NCBI GenBank assembly: GCA_003599425.1
Contig: QZKC01000046.1
Coordinates: 1-58,589 of the forward strand
Source: Nitrospiraceae bacterium
GTDB lineage: Bacteria; Nitrospirota; Thermodesulfovibrionia; UBA6902
Direction of reading: 5' to 3'
Length of the DNA stretch: 58,589 nucleotides
Part shown: positions 12,077-20,293 of the stretch, piece by piece
Position numbering within the stretch: position 1 is the stretch's first letter
How the letters are laid out: every line of letters begins with the position of its first letter
Position numbers and translations under genes: made by a program
Notes under the pieces: generated by a model
Told to the model about the DNA's origin: nothing
Database searches by the model: none
What the model saw: the letters and a program-made list of their open reading frames with translations, nothing else

Positions 12077-12562
12077 ATGAAATTCATTGCCGATTCAATG
12101 CTGGGCCGTCTTGCAAGATGGCTGAGGCTGCTCGGTTATGACACCCTCTATTTTCCTGATATTCAAGACCGTCTTCTGATCAGGATCGCAAGAGAAGAGG
12201 ACAGAGTGCTTCTCACGAGGGACACAAGACTGGTCAGGATGAGGGGATTGAGAAGATACCTGCTTCTTCATGAGAACGATCCCTTTGGGCAGTTAAAAAA
12301 AGTGATCACGACATTTGATCTGGGGACACATCCCATTTTTTTTGAATCAAAAAAAATGGGATGTGTCCCTCGCCTCTACAGCAGGTGTTCACTCTGCAAT
12401 ACTTCTCTTGAGGAAGTCTCCAAAGAGCAGGCAAAACTACATGTGCCTGAGTATGTCTATCAGACCTCAGATGCCTTTAAACAATGTCCTTCATGCGGGA
12501 AATTCTACTGGAAGGGAACGCATCCGGAATTGCTCAGAAAGAAGCTCAGGGATATATTTTGA
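12077..12562 (+). CDS. Mut7-C RNase domain protein (PIN-like plus zinc ribbon)
   Basis: KFIADSMLGRLARWLRLLGYDTLYF...LLTRDTRL...RCSLCN...CPSCGKFYWKGTH; typical Mut7-C architecture. Confidence 0.88.
   Translation: MKFIADSMLGRLARWLRLLGYDTLYFPDIQDRLLIRIAREEDRVLLTRDTRLVRMRGLRRYLLLHENDPFGQLKKVITTFDLGTHPIFFESKKMGCVPRLYSRCSLCNTSLEEVSKEQAKLHVPEYVYQTSDAFKQCPSCGKFYWKGTHPELLRKKLRDIF
12323..12369. repeat. Perfect 21-nt-arm palindrome (5-nt centre GAATC) inside the Mut7-C coding sequence
   Basis: gggacacatcccatttttttt-gaatc-aaaaaaaatgggatgtgtccc. Confidence 0.97.
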
Positions 12563-12574
12563 GCCAGCCGTATG

Positions 12575-13063
12575 CTACCAGACAATGGTGACAGTGAGGG
12601 TTTCAGTATAAGTACCTGCTGAAACATTTTGCTGCGGCGGTATCCTGCCGTAGACTGTGCTTATCCACGGCGATCTTTTGAAAACCTTATTCTGAGCGGT
12701 GAAGGTATTGCCGCTTCCGTCCCCCCATATCTGGGTGCATGCTGCATCAATATATAAATTATAGCTGATGAGATCAGTGCTGCCTGACTGCTTCATTTTT
12801 CTCGGGCTGAATCCACCCGAATTAGGACTTGGCCCGATGGAGAGCGTTACAAATGGCGGCGGGGTTTCATCACAGTCCACGGTTATGCTGGCTGCTGTAT
12901 CAAGCGGGCTTGAGGACAGGACGTTATAACTTCCGAAATTGACCGGTGTGGTCGATAGCGTGCAGACAGCGTGTGCCGGATATAATGGGTTGGAAAAAAT
13001 AATAGCAGCCATAATACAGAAGATAATTAGTATCCATACGCTGCTTCTACTGTTCACAGGCAA
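12575..13063 (-). CDS. Spore coat U (SCPU) domain protein, probable pilus tip/minor subunit
   Basis: Signal peptide; CTLSTTPVNFGSYNVLSSSPLDTAASITVDCD ... YGRIPPQQNVSAGTYTETLTVTIVW; 3' end of the pilus operon. Confidence 0.85.
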   Translation of the reverse strand: MPVNSRSSVWILIIFCIMAAIIFSNPLYPAHAVCTLSTTPVNFGSYNVLSSSPLDTAASITVDCDETPPPFVTLSIGPSPNSGGFSPRKMKQSGSTDLISYNLYIDAACTQIWGDGSGNTFTAQNKVFKRSPWISTVYGRIPPQQNVSAGTYTETLTVTIVW

Positions 13064-15401
13064 TGTCTCCCATATCTAAAAGTATTTCGTCACTGTCCGG
13101 TATGGTCATGGAAAATCTGCATTCGCTTCCCTGATACATGACCCATGCCTGATGTGTACCGGGGGGGATGTTCTCAATATAAAATTCGCCGCTTCTCCCG
13201 ACAAGGCCTTCCAATATTTTATAATTCGCCTGAATGAACAGTCGTCCGAATTCTGGCTTGGCCCTCTCTCTGTTTCTCATTATGGACAGAGTTCCTGTCA
13301 GGGCCTGCATTTTGTTTAAGGAAAATGCAAGCAAAGAGCCGCTTCGTGAGGAAGGGGACAAGTATTTTGACAATTCCCTGATCGTGTAATTAAGCGGAAT
13401 GTCCTGGCTTTCAATGCTGATCCTGTTGTCCTGAAATGAGCTGAGGTTAGGAATGATCAGCTCACCGTTGCTGTCTGTCACGCCGACCTCATTACTGTAA
13501 TGATACACCCTGACGTCTTTAAGGTTACTGACCTTTACCTTGGCGAAGCTGTCGGTTATGGGTCTGCTCAGGAATATCGACCTGTCAATGTATCCGATGC
13601 CCCCTGATAATGACAGTCCATATCCGGTATTGTTCTCATCACCGGTCACATTGATCTCATACTGACCATGATTGTTCTGGTAGAACAGGGCCCCTTTGAC
13701 ACTATTATTATCGCCTGATTTCAAAATGTCGGTTCCAAAACCGAATCCGGCGCCGGGAGGTGGGCTTTTGTGAATGCCGAGCGCTTGGCTTGACGAGTGG
13801 TTGTCTTTAGCAGAATACAGAGACCCGGATATCCCTTTCCCGAAATATACGTGCAAGCCCAAAAGGATCTCATCATTTACTTCTGAATCCCTTGTTTCAC
13901 TGGCAGAGACAAAAAAAGAAGCCCTCTCCGAGAATGATCTGCTATAGCTTAAAGACACGCGGGACGCCTCTCCGTGCTGGTACATGTCAGCATATGAGTA
14001 TTCTGCTGTAAGGTAACCTGTTTTTTTCCCGCCGAATCCTATTGCTCCCGCAGAGTATATTTTTGCCTTGTCATCTGAAGGCTTCACGGCAAGGTTGGAG
14101 TAATTGCGTGAATCTGACCGTGCAACAAGTTTGACATTTACATTTCTGGACTGATAAAAGTATCCCATCATTCCACTTAATCCCGGTTCCCCGGACCGGG
14201 CGCTGAACGCGATGGAAGAGTCAATAACTCCGGCGTTCCCAGCAAGAAAGGACACATAAGCACCAATATTCATTACATCTGTGGATGCTTCTGCTGCATA
14301 GCCTGCCTTCAGTTTTTCTGAGAATCCATAATTGTGAAACGCCAGGAACGCGGGCTTTCCGTAAGAAAAACTTTTTGTCCCGAAATCCTTTTTCATGAAA
14401 CCTGCGCTGTAGCTGTACTCGTGAAGTCCTTTTTTCAGGAGGCGGTTGCTGTAGTAATAGGGTGTTATCACATTCCTTTCTCTCCCATAAGCGTCTTTTA
14501 TCACCATGTTCGCAGTTCCGAGACCTGTTGTAGCGGGGATGTCATTGAAAGTAAATTCACCAGGCAGCAATTTCTCTTTTCTGACAAGTGCACCGTCCAG
14601 ATATATTTCTACATCTGAAGGGGTCTCGAGGGTTCCGTTGAGTTTTAGAGGAGGGAATATGACAAGAGACGGATCGATCGAAAAATTTGACGAATACTGA
14701 ATGCCGCCGAGAAGTGCTGCTGAGCCTAATGGCCCTGGGTAGGCCTGGAAATCTCCGAATGTTACAGTCTGCAATGTGTCTCTGTAGTTTCTGACAAGAC
14801 TGCTCATTAACCGTGCGGCTGTCTTTTCATCTCCTGTCTTCTGGTATGTAAATGTTGTTGTGCCGAGATAATCCCCAACACTGACGCCGAACTCACCTGA
14901 AATGCCTGTGAATGATTCTCCTCTGCCGTTTTCATAATCAAATGAGTAATTCAGAAAGGCGGAACGGTCCTGAGCAACTACCGGTTTATATTTTTTGGCA
15001 TAAGATGTATCGATGTCCTGTTCTCTGAACAGAGAGGGGGATGCCTTTATCTCAAGGGATACTGTTTCTTCTTCAATACTGTATTGGAGACCTGGGATTG
15101 ATTTCAGTGAGACGCAGGTGGCCCCATTGACCTGAATGTCCTGTCCCAGGCCCTCTTTCAGTCCCAGCTGCTCGAAATCATTTCTTGGCATCAATATATC
15201 CCCTTCCGGAACGATGACAAAGAAAAATTCGCCTTTGTCCTGTTCGTTCAGGAGCAGCTTTAAGACTGCCTGATCTTCAGCAGGAGAAGCATAAGGCGAA
15301 ATGAATACGATGAATATTGCATAGAGAATTATGCGTTTAAGTGCCGCACATTTCCCTAACGATGTCAATTTGTTTCCCCATCTCAAACCTGTCTGTCTCA
15401 A
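13047..15401 (-). CDS. Outer membrane fimbrial usher protein (archaic chaperone-usher type)
   Basis: 784 aa; LNGTLETPSDVEIYLDGALVRKEKLLPGEFTFNDIPATTGLGTANMVIKDAYGRE usher motif; exact start uncertain (overlaps the chaperone 3' end). Confidence 0.9.
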   Translation of the reverse strand: MRQTGLRWGNKLTSLGKCAALKRIILYAIFIVFISPYASPAEDQAVLKLLLNEQDKGEFFFVIVPEGDILMPRNDFEQLGLKEGLGQDIQVNGATCVSLKSIPGLQYSIEEETVSLEIKASPSLFREQDIDTSYAKKYKPVVAQDRSAFLNYSFDYENGRGESFTGISGEFGVSVGDYLGTTTFTYQKTGDEKTAARLMSSLVRNYRDTLQTVTFGDFQAYPGPLGSAALLGGIQYSSNFSIDPSLVIFPPLKLNGTLETPSDVEIYLDGALVRKEKLLPGEFTFNDIPATTGLGTANMVIKDAYGRERNVITPYYYSNRLLKKGLHEYSYSAGFMKKDFGTKSFSYGKPAFLAFHNYGFSEKLKAGYAAEASTDVMNIGAYVSFLAGNAGVIDSSIAFSARSGEPGLSGMMGYFYQSRNVNVKLVARSDSRNYSNLAVKPSDDKAKIYSAGAIGFGGKKTGYLTAEYSYADMYQHGEASRVSLSYSRSFSERASFFVSASETRDSEVNDEILLGLHVYFGKGISGSLYSAKDNHSSSQALGIHKSPPPGAGFGFGTDILKSGDNNSVKGALFYQNNHGQYEINVTGDENNTGYGLSLSGGIGYIDRSIFLSRPITDSFAKVKVSNLKDVRVYHYSNEVGVTDSNGELIIPNLSSFQDNRISIESQDIPLNYTIRELSKYLSPSSRSGSLLAFSLNKMQALTGTLSIMRNRERAKPEFGRLFIQANYKILEGLVGRSGEFYIENIPPGTHQAWVMYQGSECRFSMTIPDSDEILLDMGDIACEQ

Positions 15402-16080
15402 TATGCAGGCTCAGGGTCTTTATGCCGCGGCACATGTCCTGAGGTATATCAAACGTAAATGACTTTGACTTGCCGTGATGCAGGTACCCGCCTGCCCTTT
15501 CTGCAGTATATAGTTCCTTGCCGGATACGTCTTTGCCCGCTATTTGCATTGATTTAATAATAAAGTGGATATTCCCCTCGTTCCTGATGCCTACGGATAG
15601 AGCGCTGCCTGTCATATCAAAAGTATGGATAACTCCTGATGCGTTTGCCTTTAGAGGGGATATGAATATCGGAACACCGACTTTCATGATGATCTTGACT
15701 GCTGTGGTGTCTGTCTGGCTGTTATCAGGGATCTCTTCGAAGAAAAGCCTGTATGTCTTTTCCGCCTCCTCATGCGGAACTTTGATACCTATCCTGACTA
15801 TTTTTTCTTCTTCCGGAGCTAATTCCAGCAGCTTTGGAAAAAAGAGGATGTCATCAGTTGACGAATAAACATTGTCCTCTTTCTCATCCTGTGTCCACGC
15901 TACTGAGCTGAGCTGCAGCGCCACTTTGCCCTGGGATTCGTTTTTTATGGTAACAACATCTGTTTTCTTGCTGCTGTCAAAAAAAATTCTTACGGGGTTT
16001 ATCGAGAAATCCACGGAAAAACTATCTGTGGGTAACATGGTCAGGGCAAACAAACATATGATCAATTTCATCGTTATCAT
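15337..16080 (-). CDS. PapD-like periplasmic fimbrial chaperone
   Basis: FSINPVRIFFDSSKKTDVVTIKNESQGKVALQLSSVAW...; start placed at an internal Met (16080 or 16071) before the signal peptide rather than at 16182. Confidence 0.87.
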   Translation of the reverse strand: MITMKLIICLFALTMLPTDSFSVDFSINPVRIFFDSSKKTDVVTIKNESQGKVALQLSSVAWTQDEKEDNVYSSTDDILFFPKLLELAPEEEKIVRIGIKVPHEEAEKTYRLFFEEIPDNSQTDTTAVKIIMKVGVPIFISPLKANASGVIHTFDMTGSALSVGIRNEGNIHFIIKSMQIAGKDVSGKELYTAERAGGYLHHGKSKSFTFDIPQDMCRGIKTLSLHIETDRFEMGKQIDIVREMCGT

Positions 16081-16210
16081 TCTGAAAGATATATTATTTT
16101 CTGACACTATAGCTCCTTTTAGCGATACGTTTGATGTATTGCATGGTTGCCGCCGATAAATCTGGCGGCATATCTCTGTCAACTTTGTGAGATCAGACAG
16201 TTTATTTTAG

Positions 16211-16250
16211 TAAACGGTCAAAGAGAGCCTGTGGCCCTCTTTGACCGTTC
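16211..16250 (-). terminator. Hairpin between major pilin and chaperone genes (terminator/attenuator)
   Basis: AACGGTCAAAGAG ... CTCTTTGACCGTT perfect 13-bp arms, followed on the minus strand by TTTACTAAAATAAA. Confidence 0.75.
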
Positions 16251-16265
16251 CAGTAAAACTAATTG

Positions 16266-16730
16266 CTAATATGCTACTGTTACGGTTACAGTCCCGTTGT
16301 AGGTTCCAGCCTGAACATCCTGAGAAGCCGGAATCCTTCCATAGATATTTTTTGTTATCGTGCTGTTGTTGGCAGCGGTTCCGGTCACACCTGGTGCAGT
16401 GCTCGGCCATAGAGTTGATCTTCCAGATTCCTGATACATTTCAAAGTTCAGCGTATCTGTACCGTCTGTCATGCTTCTTGAACCTGTTATATAGACATCA
16501 TACGCGGTACCCTTTGTACAGGTAAAAGCCACATCTCCAACGCCGTCATCATCATTAGTAGCGGATGTCGGATCGTATGTACCGAAGTTGAGGTTTGTGA
16601 CGCTGGATATGCTGCAGGTTCCTGCGACTGTTACGGTTGAGCTTAAAGACCTTGTGTCTGTTGCGGCCATGGCATTAACAGATGTAAATACAACTGCCGC
16701 TGCCATGAGACTGAGTAGAATACGTTTCAT
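16266..16730 (-). CDS. Spore coat U domain protein, probable major pilin subunit
   Basis: Signal peptide; TVAGTCSISSVTNLNFGTYDP ... NIYGRIPASQDVQAGTYNGTVTVTVAY. Confidence 0.87.
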   Translation of the reverse strand: MKRILLSLMAAAVVFTSVNAMAATDTRSLSSTVTVAGTCSISSVTNLNFGTYDPTSATNDDDGVGDVAFTCTKGTAYDVYITGSRSMTDGTDTLNFEMYQESGRSTLWPSTAPGVTGTAANNSTITKNIYGRIPASQDVQAGTYNGTVTVTVAY

Positions 16731-16929
16731 ACACTTTCTCCTTTTTTGTTTTTGAGGTTTTTTGTTGTGCGCACAGGTCTTATTTCTCGGCAGCTTTTTT
16801 CAAAACTTTAGCTCTTGATGCAAAAATTTATCAATTTTTTTAAGTAGTTAAAACCTTACTGGCTAACCCATAGGGGAAAGCCTGATGGCGCATAAGTGAG
16901 ATGATTGATTATTAGGGGAAAGGCTATTT

Positions 16930-17394
16930 TCAGTAGGCGGAAGATACCATAAATGAGACAGGCCAGTCGTAGTAGCCAGGTGTGGTGTTACTTGATAGAT
17001 AAAATCTGAAGCTTAGGTCTTTAGTAAAGCTTTTTGCTTCATTATATGGAATGTAAAGTTCATTGTTACTATCCTGAATTTTGAGAGAACCAGTATTTGT
17101 TGATACGATTGCCCCCTGGGGAAAATCGTTGTTAGTGAAAAAGGTTATGAATAGGCCGCTATTGGAATTTGTTTTTATTTTTATGGTGATGGCATTATTT
17201 ATATCAATGTAGCCCCTGTTAATATCTTCGTTAGTAACTACTATGTGATCTTCCTGATGAATAGTCTCATACTTTAAGGTCGGCAGTACTGTTACACGGG
17301 CTGTTAAAGGGGCACTGTTATTTTCTGCAAATATTTCAGGGCCATAGATTAATAAGAGGAAGAGTAATGATAATGCTATGAATAATGTTCTCAT
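16930..17394 (-). CDS. Secreted protein of unknown function, first gene of the pilus cluster
   Basis: MRTLFIALSLLFLLLIYGPEIFA signal peptide; beta-rich sequence, C-term GYYDWPVSFMVSSAY resembles a subunit last strand; start at ATG 17394 preferred over GTG 17403. Confidence 0.6.
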   Translation of the reverse strand: MRTLFIALSLLFLLLIYGPEIFAENNSAPLTARVTVLPTLKYETIHQEDHIVVTNEDINRGYIDINNAITIKIKTNSNSGLFITFFTNNDFPQGAIVSTNTGSLKIQDSNNELYIPYNEAKSFTKDLSFRFYLSSNTTPGYYDWPVSFMVSSAY

Positions 17395-17406
17395 GTTATG
17401 CACAAA

Positions 17407-17423
17407 AGCTAATTAGGTGCCAG
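17407..17423 (-). promoter_or_regulatory. Candidate sigma-54 promoter
   Basis: Minus strand CTGGCAC-CTAAT-TAGCT versus consensus YTGGCAC-N5-TTGCW: correct GG/GC spacing, one mismatch in the -12 element. Confidence 0.5.
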
Positions 17424-17616
17424 ATAGTAACTAATTGATTTATAATATTTTAGATGCAAAAAATTCTTTATGAGTGGGCGTTATTGACATAGCGCACATA
17501 TGTTCTATTCTGATAATTATTAAGGAAAAGGATAAAACTAATTGATAATTTGGTAAAACTACGTCAGATTATTGCTGTGGGCGTTTTTGGTCTTTATGAG
17601 CTAATGCTATCTATTA

Positions 17617-18954
17617 TTAACTTAATCCGAATTTATTGATCTTTCTCAGTAACGCCCGTCTGCTCATTCCAAGAATGGCGGCAGCTTTTGTTTTATTTCC
17701 ACCTGACATGATCATAATATTTTGAATGTGAGTTTTTATAATCTCATCTACCGAAAGATTGGTTGAACTTTTTGTACTTACCTTTTTGAGATGTTCTGGT
17801 AAATCTTCAGGCCTGATGAAATTCGCCAGTGTTACAAGGACAGCCCGCTCCAGGACATTTTCAAGCTCCCTGATGTTGCCTGGCCAATCATATGCCATGA
17901 GCAGGCGCTTGGTTGGCATGGATATCCCAGCTATTTCTTTACCTGTTTTTTCTCTGAATCTGTCAAGGAAAAAACGGCAGAGTAATTGTATGTCTTCTTT
18001 TCTGTCTCTCAGAGGGGGCAGATCAATAATAACGGTTGAAAGCCTGTAGAAGAGGTCTTCACGAAAAAGCCCCTGCTTTATTTTCTCGTTCAGATCAACA
18101 TTGGCAGCAGCGATGACCCGGCATTGCGCTTTCTTTGCATCGGTACTTCCGACACGCCTGAACTCTCCATTTTGCAACACCCTTAAAAGATGGGGCTGGA
18201 AACTTAACGGCATATGGCCGATCTCATCAAGAAAAATTGTTCCGCTTCCGGCTGCTTCAAACAGCCCTTTTTTATCAGATATTGCTCCGGTAAAGGCTCC
18301 CTTCACATGCCCGAAGAGTTCGCTTTCAATAAGGTGCTCAACAAGACCACTGCAATTGCAGGCAATAAAGGGCTGCTCGCGGCCGGGACCCAATTCATGC
18401 ATTGCACGGGCAAGCGCCTCTTTCCCTGTTCCTGTATCACCAGTGATCAGCATGGTCCTGTAGTAGGGCGCTACCCGCTGTATCAGGGAAAAAATATCGA
18501 GCATGGCCGGGGTCTTGCTTACCATTCCATGAAAAATGTATTTTTCGTGCAGCGCTTTTTCAATACGGAATATTTCTTTACGCCGCCGGTCTGATTCCCG
18601 TATCCTTTTGATTATTTTTTTGATCGCTGTCTTATCAATGGGGATACCAAGACATGCTGTTGCCCCGCATTTAATGATCTCAACTGCCTTGTTCTCGTCT
18701 TCTCTTGTTCCAACACATACAATATCAACTCTGGGGTCCAGCTTCTTTATCTTTTTAACAGTTGGCACCATGGAGCTTTCGCACGAGTTGCAGGAACAAC
18801 TGATGAATACAACATCTAAATATCCTTTTGATATTTCTTTTAGGATATTATCCTGCTTGAACAGGTCAAATACTTTGAATTCCTCATCCTGCAGGATCGT
18901 TTTAATTTCATCAAGGTAAACAGTATCAACGTACAGCAGCGCATTATGGATCAT
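17617..18954 (-). CDS. Sigma-54-dependent transcriptional activator with degenerate receiver domain
   Basis: GDTGTGKEALARAMHE Walker A, ESELFGHVKGAFTGA, GTIFLDEIGHMP, C-terminal Fis-type HTH; N-terminal receiver-like region without the phosphoacceptor Asp. Confidence 0.92.
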   Translation of the reverse strand: MIHNALLYVDTVYLDEIKTILQDEEFKVFDLFKQDNILKEISKGYLDVVFISCSCNSCESSMVPTVKKIKKLDPRVDIVCVGTREDENKAVEIIKCGATACLGIPIDKTAIKKIIKRIRESDRRRKEIFRIEKALHEKYIFHGMVSKTPAMLDIFSLIQRVAPYYRTMLITGDTGTGKEALARAMHELGPGREQPFIACNCSGLVEHLIESELFGHVKGAFTGAISDKKGLFEAAGSGTIFLDEIGHMPLSFQPHLLRVLQNGEFRRVGSTDAKKAQCRVIAAANVDLNEKIKQGLFREDLFYRLSTVIIDLPPLRDRKEDIQLLCRFFLDRFREKTGKEIAGISMPTKRLLMAYDWPGNIRELENVLERAVLVTLANFIRPEDLPEHLKKVSTKSSTNLSVDEIIKTHIQNIMIMSGGNKTKAAAILGMSRRALLRKINKFGLS

Positions 18955-19104
18955 GAGATCATCTCCGGCATTGGTTATGGTAGCGATGCATATATAATAA
19001 GTCTACTATTATCTTTGATTACCCCTTGTTTTGCAAGGCGAAAACGTATGGGAAACAGGGTGGAAGGCAATGATTTTTCCGGTGGCATCAGTGGATCTGA
19101 TATT

Positions 19105-20157
19105 TCAACGCATGATTAAAGTCCGGTCAATTATTTTCTCGAGGGCGCTCTTTACTTCACTGGGGGTGAGTTTTTTTGTGCATTCAAAAGTAAGGCAGTG
19201 ATTTCCTTTGCATTCCCTGCAGCCCACGTCTCCTCTCAGGACCGTTGAATCTTTGGTAAAGGGGAACCACCTCTTATGCGCACCGGGATGGAAAAATAAT
19301 CCAATGGCAGGAATCGTCCCTACCGCGGAAGCAATATGCAGGGGGCCGGTATCATTTCCAATATAGAGGGAACTGATCTCAAGAAGCGCGATCAGTTCAC
19401 CGAGAGAGAGCATGCCCCCCATGTTGTAAGCATGGGATTTAAGGCCTGCGATGATTTCATATATTTTGGGCAAATCTCTGTTACCCCCAATGAAAACGAC
19501 CTGCAAGCCTTCGGAAGACAGCCAGTCTGAAATTTCAATGAAGCCTTCCGAAGTCCATTCCTTGAACTTTTTGCCTGCCCCGGGATGTATGCAAATTATC
19601 GGCTTATTCTCCGATATCAGCATTGATGAAAGTTTATTTTTTACAGATCGCACATGGGCGTCTGATGCCTTCAGATTTGCATAGGGATTTTCATAAGAAG
19701 CTCCGGCTGCAGAAGAAATTTGGAGATACTTGTAGACCTTGTGCTCTTCTTCCTTTGATAGGTCAACTTTGCGATTATAACACCATGATCTTGTTGCAGT
19801 AGATGAGCCGATACGAAGAGGAGCACCTGTCAGAAAAGCAACTGTCGACGAGATATGCCTCGCCTCAAGGTCTATGATCAGATCGGGAGACACTCTTCTT
19901 GACTGGCAGATAAATTTAAAGAAGATGCCGGCTCTTTTTATTGCGGAGCAGCGCCTGAGTCCTTCCCTGGGATAAAGTATCAGATTGTCATTTCTGCATA
20001 TTGCCTCAGCGATCTCTTTGTATGAGTTATCTACGGCAAGATAGAACCGTTTATCCCTGTAAAAATGTTTTAGCGCTTTGATAGCGGGAATGGAAGCAAC
20101 AAAATTCCCCAGATGCTTATCTGTCATTATAACCAAGACCGTATTAAGTTCTTTCAT
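19105..20157 (-). CDS. Glycosyltransferase family 9 (heptosyltransferase-like)
   Basis: ICIHPGAGKKFKEW ... YIGNDTGPLHIASAVG. Confidence 0.9.
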   Translation of the reverse strand: MKELNTVLVIMTDKHLGNFVASIPAIKALKHFYRDKRFYLAVDNSYKEIAEAICRNDNLILYPREGLRRCSAIKRAGIFFKFICQSRRVSPDLIIDLEARHISSTVAFLTGAPLRIGSSTATRSWCYNRKVDLSKEEEHKVYKYLQISSAAGASYENPYANLKASDAHVRSVKNKLSSMLISENKPIICIHPGAGKKFKEWTSEGFIEISDWLSSEGLQVVFIGGNRDLPKIYEIIAGLKSHAYNMGGMLSLGELIALLEISSLYIGNDTGPLHIASAVGTIPAIGLFFHPGAHKRWFPFTKDSTVLRGDVGCRECKGNHCLTFECTKKLTPSEVKSALEKIIDRTLIMR

Positions 20158-20293
20158 CTTCTCGATTCTCTCGATTATCTGTTTGTTAGTAGTATAAAAT
20201 AATTTTGTTAATCTATGGAATACATTACACCATCGGACGACAGGCAGTTATCAGTATGCTAAACTATCGATTATCCGGATCACTGGAATTCAA

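Noticed and set aside
12315-12611. 98-aa plus-strand alternative-frame ORF spanning the palindrome
   Set aside because: Overlaps the Mut7-C gene in another frame; the zinc-ribbon reading frame is clearly the real one.
16740-16860. Sigma-54 site upstream of the major pilin gene
   Set aside because: A tttttgcatc motif is shared with the upstream gap, but no GG at the -24 position with correct spacing was found.
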